Both the position numbers and the translations under genes were made by a program. Below the pieces are notes generated by a model. That model worked only from the letters and a program-made list of their open reading frames with translations, had not been told where the DNA came from and made no database searches. A stretch of DNA of 7,546 nucleotides, taken from assembly GCA_031277235.1 (NCBI GenBank), contig JAITMT010000311.1, positions 1 through 7,546 on the forward strand. Direction: 5' to 3'. This document shows positions 1 through 7,346 of the stretch, one piece after another (the stretch's first letter is position 1; each line of letters begins with the position of its first letter). This DNA is from Tannerella sp. (GTDB taxonomy: Bacteria; Bacteroidota; Bacteroidia; Bacteroidales; Tannerellaceae).

Positions 1-1427
1 CCGTTCTGAAACGCCCAGTTGAAACCGTCTGCCGGTTCGATGGCTCCGGCGGCTAAGACTTTAAATCCCATCACCGGCACATCGGTACTGTTGATAAATT
101 CAACCGTCCGGTCGGGGAAACCGTCGAAAATATTCTGGTGATACCGGTTGTGGTCGGGCGACACGGGACCGTCCTGCTCGAAAGGCACGCGATTTTCACG
201 CGGAGTAGCCGACCAGTATTGATCGTGGTGCATCGTTTTCATGTAATAATCCGGGATGATTCCGGCTTCCTTGCACGCAATCAGCGAATCAATGGTGTGA
301 GCGCCCAGACCGGCGGTAAATCCTTCTTCCTTTATTTTATCGAGCAACCGTCCGACGCGGTCGAGATGCTGGTCGCGAGTCATCCAGTCCACCCAATTTC
401 CCTGAATTTGAAGGATTTCCACTCCGAATTTTATCGCCCCGTACATGGCCTCGAACAAGTTCGATTCGTCTTTTACGTCGGCGGCTATCTGCGAAATCAC
501 TTTTATCTTGCTGCCCGTCGCTTTCTTGTATTTACGAAGCAAATCGTTGGACGGAAAGCCGATATTGATGGCGTTGATGCCGGCAGCTTCGCCCAGGGAA
601 AGCGTTTCATACACTTTGCGCTCATTATTGTACGCCTTAAACAGTTGATCGGTGTAAATCAAATCACGTCCGTGCGACCAGCCGCCGATCAGATTGCCAC
701 CCATGATGAGGCGGCTCAGTTCGTGATTCCCGATTTTACCGCGTGGCAAATCACCTTTCAATTCCGATAAATCCTTGCGGTTCAACTGAATAGTTGCTCC
801 GCTCATCACATCAATTCCGTAGCGGCGATTGTTTTCATAAGCGCCCCAGCCCATCACTCCGAGTATGGGAATGGACGCCAGATTTTTGATGGCTTCGCGC
901 CGAGACCGGACGGAATCTTCTGAAACAGAGGCTTCTTGAGGTTTTTTCGCGAACAGACTACGCAGCCAGTTTTCAACACTATAGCCCGTATAGGGAAAGA
1001 CGGCAATCAAAATCAGCATGATTGCTTCAGCCAACTGATAATTAATAATATACAGATGACTTTCGCTCGAAGAATTGATGAGGGAAAATCCGAACGGAGG
1101 ATAGGCAAAATAATAGAGCAACAACAGGAATGCGCCGGTTACGGCAGCGATTCGGGGAAAGAAACCCAGAAACAAAGCCAATCCGATAAGGATTAATCCA
1201 ATGATATTCAGCCAGTTCACAACGCCCATTGCCGACGAATCGGCAATCCAGTGATAAAAAGGCGAAAAGAAACCCGTCGTATTCGCCAAATACGCTTCTG
1301 CCGACCAACTGCCGCTTGCAATTTTTGCAATCCCTTCATACAGGAAATGCCAACCGATTGCCATTCGTAATACGCTGAGAGCCAAGGCTCCCCATTTTTG
1401 TAGATTCGATGATGAATGTGCTTCCAT
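1..1427 (-). CDS. DoxX-domain membrane protein fused to an aldo/keto-reductase-like domain (3' end beyond window)
   Basis: The frame is open from ATG at 1427 to the left edge, giving 475 residues without a stop. Residues 1-150 look like a DoxX/DoxD domain with four helices (about 14-33, 69-90, 93-111, 127-147) and the family-like segment RMAIGWHFLYEGIAKI. A basic, cytosol-facing linker (150-175) leads to SRREAIK (175-181) and a hydrophobic stretch (182-197), which resembles a twin-arginine signal or anchor. From about residue 212 comes a TIM-barrel-like, aldo/keto-reductase-related domain (LSRLIMGGNLIGGW at 238-251, MGFKVLAAGAIEP at 453-465), inferred to lie outside the cytoplasmic membrane. 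From the order of conserved segments I infer that only a few tens of residues are missing. I do not see the usual catalytic Tyr in a DTAxxYG-type context, so enzymatic activity is unproven. The substrate is unknown; DoxX proteins are linked to quinone or thiol redox chemistry. The start is chosen because it precedes the first helix and follows a good promoter. It has no Shine-Dalgarno site. Confidence 0.5.
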   Translation of the reverse strand, partial: MEAHSSSNLQKWGALALSVLRMAIGWHFLYEGIAKIASGSWSAEAYLANTTGFFSPFYHWIADSSAMGVVNWLNIIGLILIGLALFLGFFPRIAAVTGAFLLLLYYFAYPPFGFSLINSSSESHLYIINYQLAEAIMLILIAVFPYTGYSVENWLRSLFAKKPQEASVSEDSVRSRREAIKNLASIPILGVMGWGAYENNRRYGIDVMSGATIQLNRKDLSELKGDLPRGKIGNHELSRLIMGGNLIGGWSHGRDLIYTDQLFKAYNNERKVYETLSLGEAAGINAINIGFPSNDLLRKYKKATGSKIKVISQIAADVKDESNLFEAMYGAIKFGVEILQIQGNWVDWMTRDQHLDRVGRLLDKIKEEGFTAGLGAHTIDSLIACKEAGIIPDYYMKTMHHDQYWSATPRENRVPFEQDGPVSPDHNRYHQNIFDGFPDRTVEFINSTDVPVMGFKVLAAGAIEPADGFNWAFQN

Positions 1428-1526
1428 TCGATAAATTTAATTTAAGTAAGTGGTATTCAAATAATTTCCGTGAATATATAATTTCTAAAACTGCCTTTTT
1501 AAAAGTTAAACATTCATTTTACGCCG

Positions 1527-1558
1527 CAAAAGTAGTACAGAATGAATTAATTTCCAAA
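1527..1558 (-). promoter_or_regulatory. Bacteroidota-type promoter for the DoxX fusion gene
   Basis: On the minus strand a TTTG (1555-1558) is followed after 20 bases by TACTTTTG (1527-1534). This fits the phylum's -33 TTTG / -7 TAnnTTTG pattern exactly. Transcription would start near 1523 and leave a leader of about 95 nt rich in A and T with no evident Shine-Dalgarno site. The position just after the clpB terminator supports an independent transcription unit. Confidence 0.5.
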
Positions 1559-1587
1559 AAACAACAGTTTATTATAAAAATTTCTTG

Positions 1588-1629
1588 AAAAAAAAAATGA
1601 CCGTCTCTTTTTAAGACAGCCATTTTTTT
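1588..1629 (-). terminator. Rho-independent terminator of clpB (bidirectional-looking)
   Basis: Positions 1597-1623 form an 11-pair stem, including three G-T wobbles, around a five-A loop. On the minus strand the stem is followed by ten T (1588-1597) and preceded by seven A (1623-1629), so the structure could also stop plus-strand transcripts. It lies about 45 bases after the clpB stop codon and before the promoter of the next gene. Confidence 0.5.
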
Positions 1630-1653
1630 GAATATTACAGTTGTTAATAAATT

Positions 1654-1695
1654 AATAATCAATGACTAATAACTAATTCCTAAAGACTAACGCCT
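1654..1695. repeat. Degenerate heptanucleotide repeat spanning the clpB stop codon
   Basis: Read on the plus strand the stretch splits into six 7-base units: AATAATC, AATGACT, AATAACT, AATTCCT, AAAGACT, AACGCCT. All start with AA, and the last five end in CT. The clpB stop codon (1673-1675) and its last codons lie inside it. The regularity weakens to the right, where it merges into ordinary coding sequence, so the outer units may be chance. Confidence 0.5.
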
Positions 1696-4261
1696 CATTC
1701 TCCACATCAATAATAACCGCGCGCGAATGGTCAATTTCGCTACCGAGAATTTTCTTGGATAACTCATTGAGTACCAGGTCTTGAATTACACGCTTCACAG
1801 GGCGTGCGCCAAACTGCGGGTCATATCCCTTATCTGCCAGATAATCAAGCGCCTTCTCGGTGAAGGTCAGCGTAATTCCGTTTTTCGCCAGCATTTGTTG
1901 CGTATTTACCAACTGCATACCGACAATCTGACGTATCTCGCTTTCATTCAGCGGCGTAAACATGATGATTTCATCAATACGGTTCAAAAATTCGGGTCTG
2001 ATGGTCTTTTTCAACAATTCCAAAACTTCCGCTTTTGTTTCTTCAACAACCTGATTATGATTCTCTTTCGTGAGGTTTTCAAAATTTTCGCGAATCAGCG
2101 ACGAACCCATATTGCTCGTCATGATGATAATCGTATTTTTGAAATTTACCACGCGCCCTTTATTGTCTGTAAGTCGCCCGTCATCAAGGACTTGCAGCAG
2201 AATATTGAATACGTCGGGATGCGCTTTTTCAATCTCGTCAAACAGCACGACCGAATACGGTTTGCGCCGGATTGCCTCGGTCAACTGTCCGCCTTCTTCA
2301 TAGCCGACATATCCCGGAGGCGCGCCCACCAGCCGGCTCGCCGCAAATTTCTCCTGATATTCGCTCATGTCAATGCGCGTCATCATATTTTCGTCGTCGA
2401 ACAGATATTCGGCAAGCGCCTTTGCCAGCTCCGTTTTTCCAACGCCCGTCGTACCCAAAAAGATGAACGAGCCAATCGGACGTTTCGGATCCTGCAAGCC
2501 TGCGCGACTGCGGCGCACGGCATCGGCTATTGCCGTAATCGCCTCATCCTGACCGACTACCCGCTTATGTAATTCGTCTTCGAGATGCAACAGTTTTTCC
2601 TTTTCGCTCTGCATCATTTTGCTGACCGGAATACCTGTCCATTTGGAAACAACGTCCGCAATATCTTCGCTATCAACCTCTTCCTTAATCATGGCGTTAC
2701 CGCCCTGCATTTCCCGCAATTTCGACTGGATTTCTTCAATTCGCGCCTCTTTTTCCTTCAGTTTGCCGTAACGGATTTCGGCTACCTTGCCGTAATCTCC
2801 CTCACGTTCAGCCTTTTTCGCCTCGAACTTCAAATCTTCGATTTCAATCTTGTTTTGCTGGATTTCGTTGATTAAATCCTTTTCACTCTGCCATTTAGCC
2901 TTCTGTTTGCTTTCTTCTTCCTTCAAATTGGCGATTTCCCTGTTCAGAAATTCGAGTTTGTCGGTATCGTTTTCACGTTTAATCGCCTCACGTTCAATCT
3001 CCAACTGTGCAATACGGCGCGAAACTTCATCCAGCGATTCGGGGACGGAATCCACCTGCATCCGCAACCGCGCCGCCGCCTCGTCCATCAAATCTATCGC
3101 CTTGTCCGGCAGGAAACGGTCTGTAATATAGCGGGTTGAGAGTTGTACGGCGGAAATAATGGCGTCGTCCTTGATACGGATTTTATGGTGATTTTCGTAT
3201 TTTTCCTTCAGTCCGCGCAAAATCGAAATCGTGTCCGCTTCGTCAGGCTCGTTGATCATAACCATCTGAAAACGACGCTCCAACGCTTTGTCCTTTTCAA
3301 AATATTTCTGGTATTCGTCCAGCGTCGTAGCGCCAATGGCACGCAGTTCGCCCCGCGCCAAAGCGGGTTTCAGGATATTCGCCGCATCCATGGCGCCTTC
3401 GCTTTTCCCGGCTCCTACCAGCGTATGTATCTCATCTATAAAGAGAATGATATTTCCATCTGATTTAATTACCTCATTTACAACGGATTTCAAACGTTCC
3501 TCAAATTCGCCCTTATATTTGGCGCCGGCAATCAACGCGCCCATATCCAATGAAAAAATCTGCTTACTTTTCAGATTTTCAGGTACATCCCCGCGAATAA
3601 TACGGTGCGCCAGCCCTTCGGCTATCGCCGTTTTACCTACGCCCGGCTCGCCGATTAAAATAGGATTATTCTTCGTTCGACGGCTCAAAATTTGCAGTAC
3701 GCGGCGAATTTCCTCGTCCCGCCCAATCACGGGATCAAGTTTACCGGAACGCGCTCGTTCATTGAGATTTATGGCATATTTGCTCAACGATCCGTACGTG
3801 TCTTCCGCCGACTGGCTCGTAACCTTGTTTCCCTTGCGCAACTCCTCAATGGCGGCGCGCAGGTCTTTCTCAGTCATACCCGCATCTTTCAGCATTTGCG
3901 CGGCTTCGCTCCGCTCCGTCAAAAGCGCCAAAATGATATTTTCCAGCGAAACATACTGGTCGCCCATCTTGCTGCTGTAATCCACCGCCTTTTGCAAAAC
4001 GGCATTCGTCTCGCGGCTGAGATAAGGCTCGCCTCCCGAAACTCTCGGCAACGCATCAATCTTTCTATCAATATTTTGTATCAGATTCTGGAGATTGATA
4101 CCCAATTTTTGCGTCAAAAACTGAAAAATATCTTCATCTGTCAAAATGACGCCTTTTAAAAGATGCACCGGTTCAATCGCCTGCTGATTTTTGCCCGAAA
4201 CAATATTCACTGCCTCCTGAACGGCGTCTTGCGATTTAATTGTAAAGTTGTCTAAATTCAT
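1673..4261 (-). CDS. clpB: ATP-dependent chaperone ClpB (Hsp100 disaggregase)
   Basis: This is a complete 862-residue Hsp100 protein, close to the 857 residues of E. coli ClpB. It forms cytosolic hexamers that pull polypeptides out of aggregates together with DnaK/DnaJ/GrpE. Visible in order are: a Clp N-terminal repeat domain (about 1-145); AAA+ module 1 with Walker A GEPGVGKT (204-211), pore loop KYKG (248-251), Walker B FIDE (274-277) and arginine fingers R329/R330; a coiled-coil middle domain of about 120 residues (about 405-525); and AAA+ module 2 with Walker A GTTGVGKT (603-610), pore loop GYVGYEEGG (650-658), Walker B LFDE (673-676) and sensor-2 GARPVKR (818-824). The long middle domain separates it from ClpA, and I see no ClpP-docking IGF/IGL loop, so it should act without a protease. 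The start is set by a Shine-Dalgarno site 8 bases upstream. No CIRCE-type heat-shock operator was seen. All key residues appear intact. Confidence 0.5.
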   Translation of the reverse strand: MNLDNFTIKSQDAVQEAVNIVSGKNQQAIEPVHLLKGVILTDEDIFQFLTQKLGINLQNLIQNIDRKIDALPRVSGGEPYLSRETNAVLQKAVDYSSKMGDQYVSLENIILALLTERSEAAQMLKDAGMTEKDLRAAIEELRKGNKVTSQSAEDTYGSLSKYAINLNERARSGKLDPVIGRDEEIRRVLQILSRRTKNNPILIGEPGVGKTAIAEGLAHRIIRGDVPENLKSKQIFSLDMGALIAGAKYKGEFEERLKSVVNEVIKSDGNIILFIDEIHTLVGAGKSEGAMDAANILKPALARGELRAIGATTLDEYQKYFEKDKALERRFQMVMINEPDEADTISILRGLKEKYENHHKIRIKDDAIISAVQLSTRYITDRFLPDKAIDLMDEAAARLRMQVDSVPESLDEVSRRIAQLEIEREAIKRENDTDKLEFLNREIANLKEEESKQKAKWQSEKDLINEIQQNKIEIEDLKFEAKKAEREGDYGKVAEIRYGKLKEKEARIEEIQSKLREMQGGNAMIKEEVDSEDIADVVSKWTGIPVSKMMQSEKEKLLHLEDELHKRVVGQDEAITAIADAVRRSRAGLQDPKRPIGSFIFLGTTGVGKTELAKALAEYLFDDENMMTRIDMSEYQEKFAASRLVGAPPGYVGYEEGGQLTEAIRRKPYSVVLFDEIEKAHPDVFNILLQVLDDGRLTDNKGRVVNFKNTIIIMTSNMGSSLIRENFENLTKENHNQVVEETKAEVLELLKKTIRPEFLNRIDEIIMFTPLNESEIRQIVGMQLVNTQQMLAKNGITLTFTEKALDYLADKGYDPQFGARPVKRVIQDLVLNELSKKILGSEIDHSRAVIIDVENEALVFRN

Positions 4262-4269
4262 ATATTATG

Positions 4270-4277
4270 CTCCTTTC
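4270..4277 (-). promoter_or_regulatory. Strong Shine-Dalgarno site of clpB
   Basis: The minus strand reads GAAAGGAG and ends 8 bases before the clpB ATG, which is near-ideal complementarity and spacing. It fixes the start codon. It stands out because the DoxX fusion and restriction genes here have no such site, and hflX has only a short G run close to its ATG. Confidence 0.5.
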
Positions 4278-4303
4278 TTTTCAAATTTTTATTCTCACTT
4301 TCT

Positions 4304-4335
4304 CAAAATTGATGCCGAAAAAAGATGATGACAAA
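4304..4335 (-). promoter_or_regulatory. Probable clpB promoter
   Basis: On the minus strand TTTG (4332-4335) is followed after 20 bases by CAATTTTG (4304-4311), which is one mismatch from the Bacteroidota TAnnTTTG element. Transcription would begin near 4300 with a leader of about 40 nt that contains the Shine-Dalgarno site. The mismatch lowers certainty. Readthrough from the upstream restriction gene is also possible. Confidence 0.5.
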
Positions 4336-4366
4336 ATGGCGGGAAAGAACCATCAATGAAATCATC
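4318..4366 (-). terminator. Weak candidate terminator after the restriction-modification gene
   Basis: On the minus strand GATGAT (at 4361-4366) can pair with ATCATC (4324-4329), with an inner ATGG/CCAT pairing separated by an unpaired internal loop. Six T follow (4318-4323). The imperfect stem makes efficient termination doubtful. It starts at the gene's stop codon and overlaps the -33 side of the clpB promoter. Confidence 0.5.
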
Positions 4367-7340
4367 AGTGAAACTTTTCGATAAGTTTTATTTCCGCTTC
4401 CGTCAGCCCGTAGAGTTCATAAACAATCGCATTGATTTTGTCCTCGCTATACGAAATTCTTGCCTGCATCTGTTCGATTTGGTTGGGCAAGGCTGCCGTC
4501 TGGAGTTCCCTGTTGAGTTGTAAAAGTTGGTCAACGTGTTTGATGATTGCCGTTTCCTGCTCTTTTGACACATTTTTGGGAATTGGCAACTGTTCAACAT
4601 GCTGTTTCTTGACTTCGGCAAGCGCTTCGCCCTTTTCTGGATTTATTTGAGAATAATAAAAATCGGTAAGTTTGGAATTTAAAATACCCATTATAAATTT
4701 ATGTGGAATACTTTCTGAAATAAGAATGTGTAAATTTTTCCGGCAGATAATGTTGGCGCCAATTATTGTCGCTATAATTCTGTCTCCCGTTTGACGCACT
4801 ATAATTTTTTCTTCGGCTTCAAAAATTTTAGGGTCGCGCGGTGCAGCAAGCCACTTGCCATAATCAACCCAATAGTTGTTATTCCATAAATTAACGTATC
4901 TGTTCATCAAACTGCCACGCATGAGCGGAAGCCAATTCCTGCCGACGGGTTTGACCTTTTCTTCTGATACATAAGGCTTTATTTTCATTGTTTTATCTGT
5001 TTGCGGAGGTTCGCCTTTCCCTTTTTCAAACAAAGTAATGCCGGAATAGGTTTTTCCGACTTCGGAAATAAAAAGTGATTTCCCCTTGATTTTTTCAAAC
5101 AAAGCCTTTTCGTCTTCGCTTGCCAAAATGTTGATTACATCGCCGTTATCGGGCAATAAACTCTGGTCAATAAACTGATGATGTTTCGTTTCGCCCTTTT
5201 CAAAAATGTCTATTTCGGTTTCGCTGTTTTTGATGTAATTATTCTTTTCAAACACCAGCACGTGCGTATCAACTACCGCTTTGAAAATGTGCTCGTTGAT
5301 GTGCATGATTTTGTGCCAGTAATATTCCGTCATCAGGTATTTTCTTATGTTTCTGAACTTTATGCTTTGCAGCCACGTGTTGGGAATGATAACGCCCAGC
5401 ATACCGCCCGTAACCAGCAAATTTTTATACTGCTCCAAAAACAACAGATACAAATCCTGTTGATAATCCTGATGCACAAACTTTTGGCTGAAATAATCGA
5501 AAATCTTTTTGTCGGAAACTTTCACATACGGCGGATTCCCGATCACGCAGTCAAAGCCCGAATTGCGTTTTGCATAAACAGATTCCGGCTCCCTCACAAC
5601 ATACTCGCCCAGCAATTCCTCCGTGTCATATTGCAGTTTCCGAACTCTCTGATATTGCTTTTTGAACGGCAATCGCTCATCCACCGGTACATTTCTTTCA
5701 AACACTTCGGGAAAATTTTTTTGCCACGAGAACGGTTTCACTTTCCGTTCCTCGCCAAAATCTATTTGATTTTCGTAATAATCAAGGTCTATCAGGCTGT
5801 TACCGCTTTTGATGTTGTTGTCTAACGATGGCAAAATGCGGTCGTGAAACAGTTTTGTCTGCGCTTCAAGGGTTTCCTTCGTTTCGCCTTCCATACATTT
5901 CAACAGCAGACTTAACTTGGTTACTTCCACCGCATTACTGTCCAAATCCACGCCGTAAATATTATTCAGTAAAATACGTTTCTTTTCGGCAGTCGTCAGT
6001 TCGCCTTGCGGGGTGAGAACGGCATCTTTTTTACCCCGTTTTTTCTCGTAATTCGTAATTTTTAATTCGTAATTCAAATAATAGTCCTTATGCCAATTCA
6101 ACAAATATTGATACGCGCCAATCAAAAAACTGCCGCTCCCACAGGCGGGATCGCAAATTTTAATTTGGCTTACCCCGTTCGGCGTTTTGTTTGCAATCAG
6201 TTTACCCACAGTGTTTTCCACAATATAATCAACGATATACTGCGGCGTGTAATAAATGCCGCCCGCCTTGCGAACTTCCGGTTTTTCTTCAATCGTGGCG
6301 CGTCCGCTTTTCGAGAGCAAAATCTGTTTACCCAAAAACTGTTCGTAAGCGCTGCCCAGAATCTCGACCGACAAAACCGAAAATTCATAGGGACAAACCG
6401 GATAATACAGTTCGGTAATAATGTTTTTGATAACCTTGTTGTCAATGGTAATTTCCGCGCTGATTTTGTCCTTTTGAAAATCAAAAAGCCCGGAATTGTA
6501 TTTCCGGTCGGCGACTTGAAAACGATGCAACAGATTTTTGTAATAATCGCCGCTTTTAACGGCGTCCTGCAAATCTCCGTACCGTTCCGCGCTGCGGTCT
6601 TCGGCAATACGAAGGAAAATTATGCGGTCTAATGTGTTTTGAACCAGAAAGTTAAGTTTGTCTTCATTCATTTCCCTGTTGCGAAGCGCAATATTTCCGG
6701 CAAGTTCCATGCGCCACTTGTCGAGCGAAGCCAGAAAATCGCTATCAACCGTTGTCGTTCCTTTTTTGTTTTTGTCGCTCTGAATATATTTGTCGAAACT
6801 GCCTTTTAGCACGCGCTCCTTGCTGAAAGTGCCCCAAATAAAATCGAATTTTTCGATATATCGGTCAAACGTAAAATATTCAATCCGTGCCGTACTTGCC
6901 TTGTCGGTAGGTTTTGGTTTTTGCGAGCAATCGTAAACGGCAAATTCCTCAAAATCGGAAATGACGCTTATCGGCATTTTGGCGCTCCAGCCGTAACGGC
7001 GAACTTGATAGGCAGGTTCAATGTCGTCCTTGATGACTATGCTCGGTTTTTTGGCTTCGAGAAAAAATAAACGTTTCCCGCCCGGAAGTCGAAACGAGTA
7101 ATCGGGCGCTTTCGTCGCTCCACCTACTTTTACGCGGTCTTCGTGAATGACTTCGCGGTAACTTTCGGCATATCCGTTCTCGTTGTCAACATCCCAGCCA
7201 AGCGCTTTCCAAAACGGATCAATAAAATCGCGCCGGGTTTGCGTTTCGTTGTAGTTTTTGTCTTTGTAAAACTCCTTCTGCTCGTCGAAACGCTCGACAA
7301 GTGATTTTATTTTTTGAAATGCTTCTTCTTTTGTCAACAT
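4365..7340 (-). CDS. Type IIG restriction-modification enzyme (Eco57I/TaqI-like, nuclease plus N6-adenine methyltransferase)
   Basis: One 991-residue chain is predicted to both cut and methylate DNA. Residues 35-135 hold a type I HsdR-like PD-(D/E)xK nuclease: PDYSF (D80) and FFLEAKKP (E95, K97). A helical connector follows (about 200-355). The methyltransferase has motif X-like GGIYYTPQYIVDYIV (360-374), the S-adenosylmethionine loop DPACGSGSF (397-405), NIYGVDLD (460-467) and catalytic GNPPY (601-605), which indicates N6-adenine methylation. Residues about 750-920 resemble a TaqI-like target recognition region (PLMRGSLMNRY, LPIPKN), and a helical, partly coiled-coil tail ends the protein. 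No separate methyltransferase, specificity or control-protein gene is adjacent, as expected for type IIG. All motifs look intact. The recognition sequence cannot be read from the protein. A 7-base tandem repeat lies between the SAM loop and the next motif. PglX of BREX is less likely because of the N-terminal nuclease and the absence of BREX partners. Confidence 0.5.
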   Translation of the reverse strand: MLTKEEAFQKIKSLVERFDEQKEFYKDKNYNETQTRRDFIDPFWKALGWDVDNENGYAESYREVIHEDRVKVGGATKAPDYSFRLPGGKRLFFLEAKKPSIVIKDDIEPAYQVRRYGWSAKMPISVISDFEEFAVYDCSQKPKPTDKASTARIEYFTFDRYIEKFDFIWGTFSKERVLKGSFDKYIQSDKNKKGTTTVDSDFLASLDKWRMELAGNIALRNREMNEDKLNFLVQNTLDRIIFLRIAEDRSAERYGDLQDAVKSGDYYKNLLHRFQVADRKYNSGLFDFQKDKISAEITIDNKVIKNIITELYYPVCPYEFSVLSVEILGSAYEQFLGKQILLSKSGRATIEEKPEVRKAGGIYYTPQYIVDYIVENTVGKLIANKTPNGVSQIKICDPACGSGSFLIGAYQYLLNWHKDYYLNYELKITNYEKKRGKKDAVLTPQGELTTAEKKRILLNNIYGVDLDSNAVEVTKLSLLLKCMEGETKETLEAQTKLFHDRILPSLDNNIKSGNSLIDLDYYENQIDFGEERKVKPFSWQKNFPEVFERNVPVDERLPFKKQYQRVRKLQYDTEELLGEYVVREPESVYAKRNSGFDCVIGNPPYVKVSDKKIFDYFSQKFVHQDYQQDLYLLFLEQYKNLLVTGGMLGVIIPNTWLQSIKFRNIRKYLMTEYYWHKIMHINEHIFKAVVDTHVLVFEKNNYIKNSETEIDIFEKGETKHHQFIDQSLLPDNGDVINILASEDEKALFEKIKGKSLFISEVGKTYSGITLFEKGKGEPPQTDKTMKIKPYVSEEKVKPVGRNWLPLMRGSLMNRYVNLWNNNYWVDYGKWLAAPRDPKIFEAEEKIIVRQTGDRIIATIIGANIICRKNLHILISESIPHKFIMGILNSKLTDFYYSQINPEKGEALAEVKKQHVEQLPIPKNVSKEQETAIIKHVDQLLQLNRELQTAALPNQIEQMQARISYSEDKINAIVYELYGLTEAEIKLIEKFH
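6047..6075. repeat. Four-unit heptanucleotide tandem repeat inside the restriction-modification gene
   Basis: On the plus strand the units are CGTAATT, CGTAATT, TTTAATT, CGTAATT, then one further C. On the coding strand the unit is AATTACG and the repeat encodes NYELKITNYE at about residues 423-432. It lies in a variable loop between the SAM-binding motif and NIYGVDLD. The total length of 28 bases is not a multiple of three, so a change of one unit shifts the frame. Confidence 0.5.
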
Positions 7341-7346
7341 GAACGG

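Noticed and set aside
138..770. Plus-strand open frame of 210 codons
   Set aside because: It lies opposite the reductase-like coding region, shows no recognisable domain, and has no promoter. The minus-strand reading has clear helices and conserved segments.
1781..2572. Plus-strand open frame of 263 codons opposite clpB
   Set aside because: It is fully antisense to the conserved second AAA+ module. Its sequence is a mirror of clpB codon usage, without own motifs.
3288..3980. Plus-strand open frame of 230 codons opposite clpB
   Set aside because: It is Ser- and Arg-rich with no domain, and antisense to the first AAA+ module. This is typical of a shadow frame.
1673..4261. ClpA or ClpC instead of ClpB
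   Set aside because: The coiled-coil middle domain of about 120 residues is typical of ClpB, and no ClpP-docking loop was seen.
5178..5825. Plus-strand open frame of 215 codons opposite the methyltransferase
   Set aside because: It is antisense to the NPPY region, lacks a promoter or ribosome site, and shows no family features.
4365..7340. PglX of a BREX system or a DISARM methylase
   Set aside because: The N-terminal PD-(D/E)xK nuclease and the lack of any BREX or DISARM partner gene on either side favour a stand-alone type IIG enzyme.
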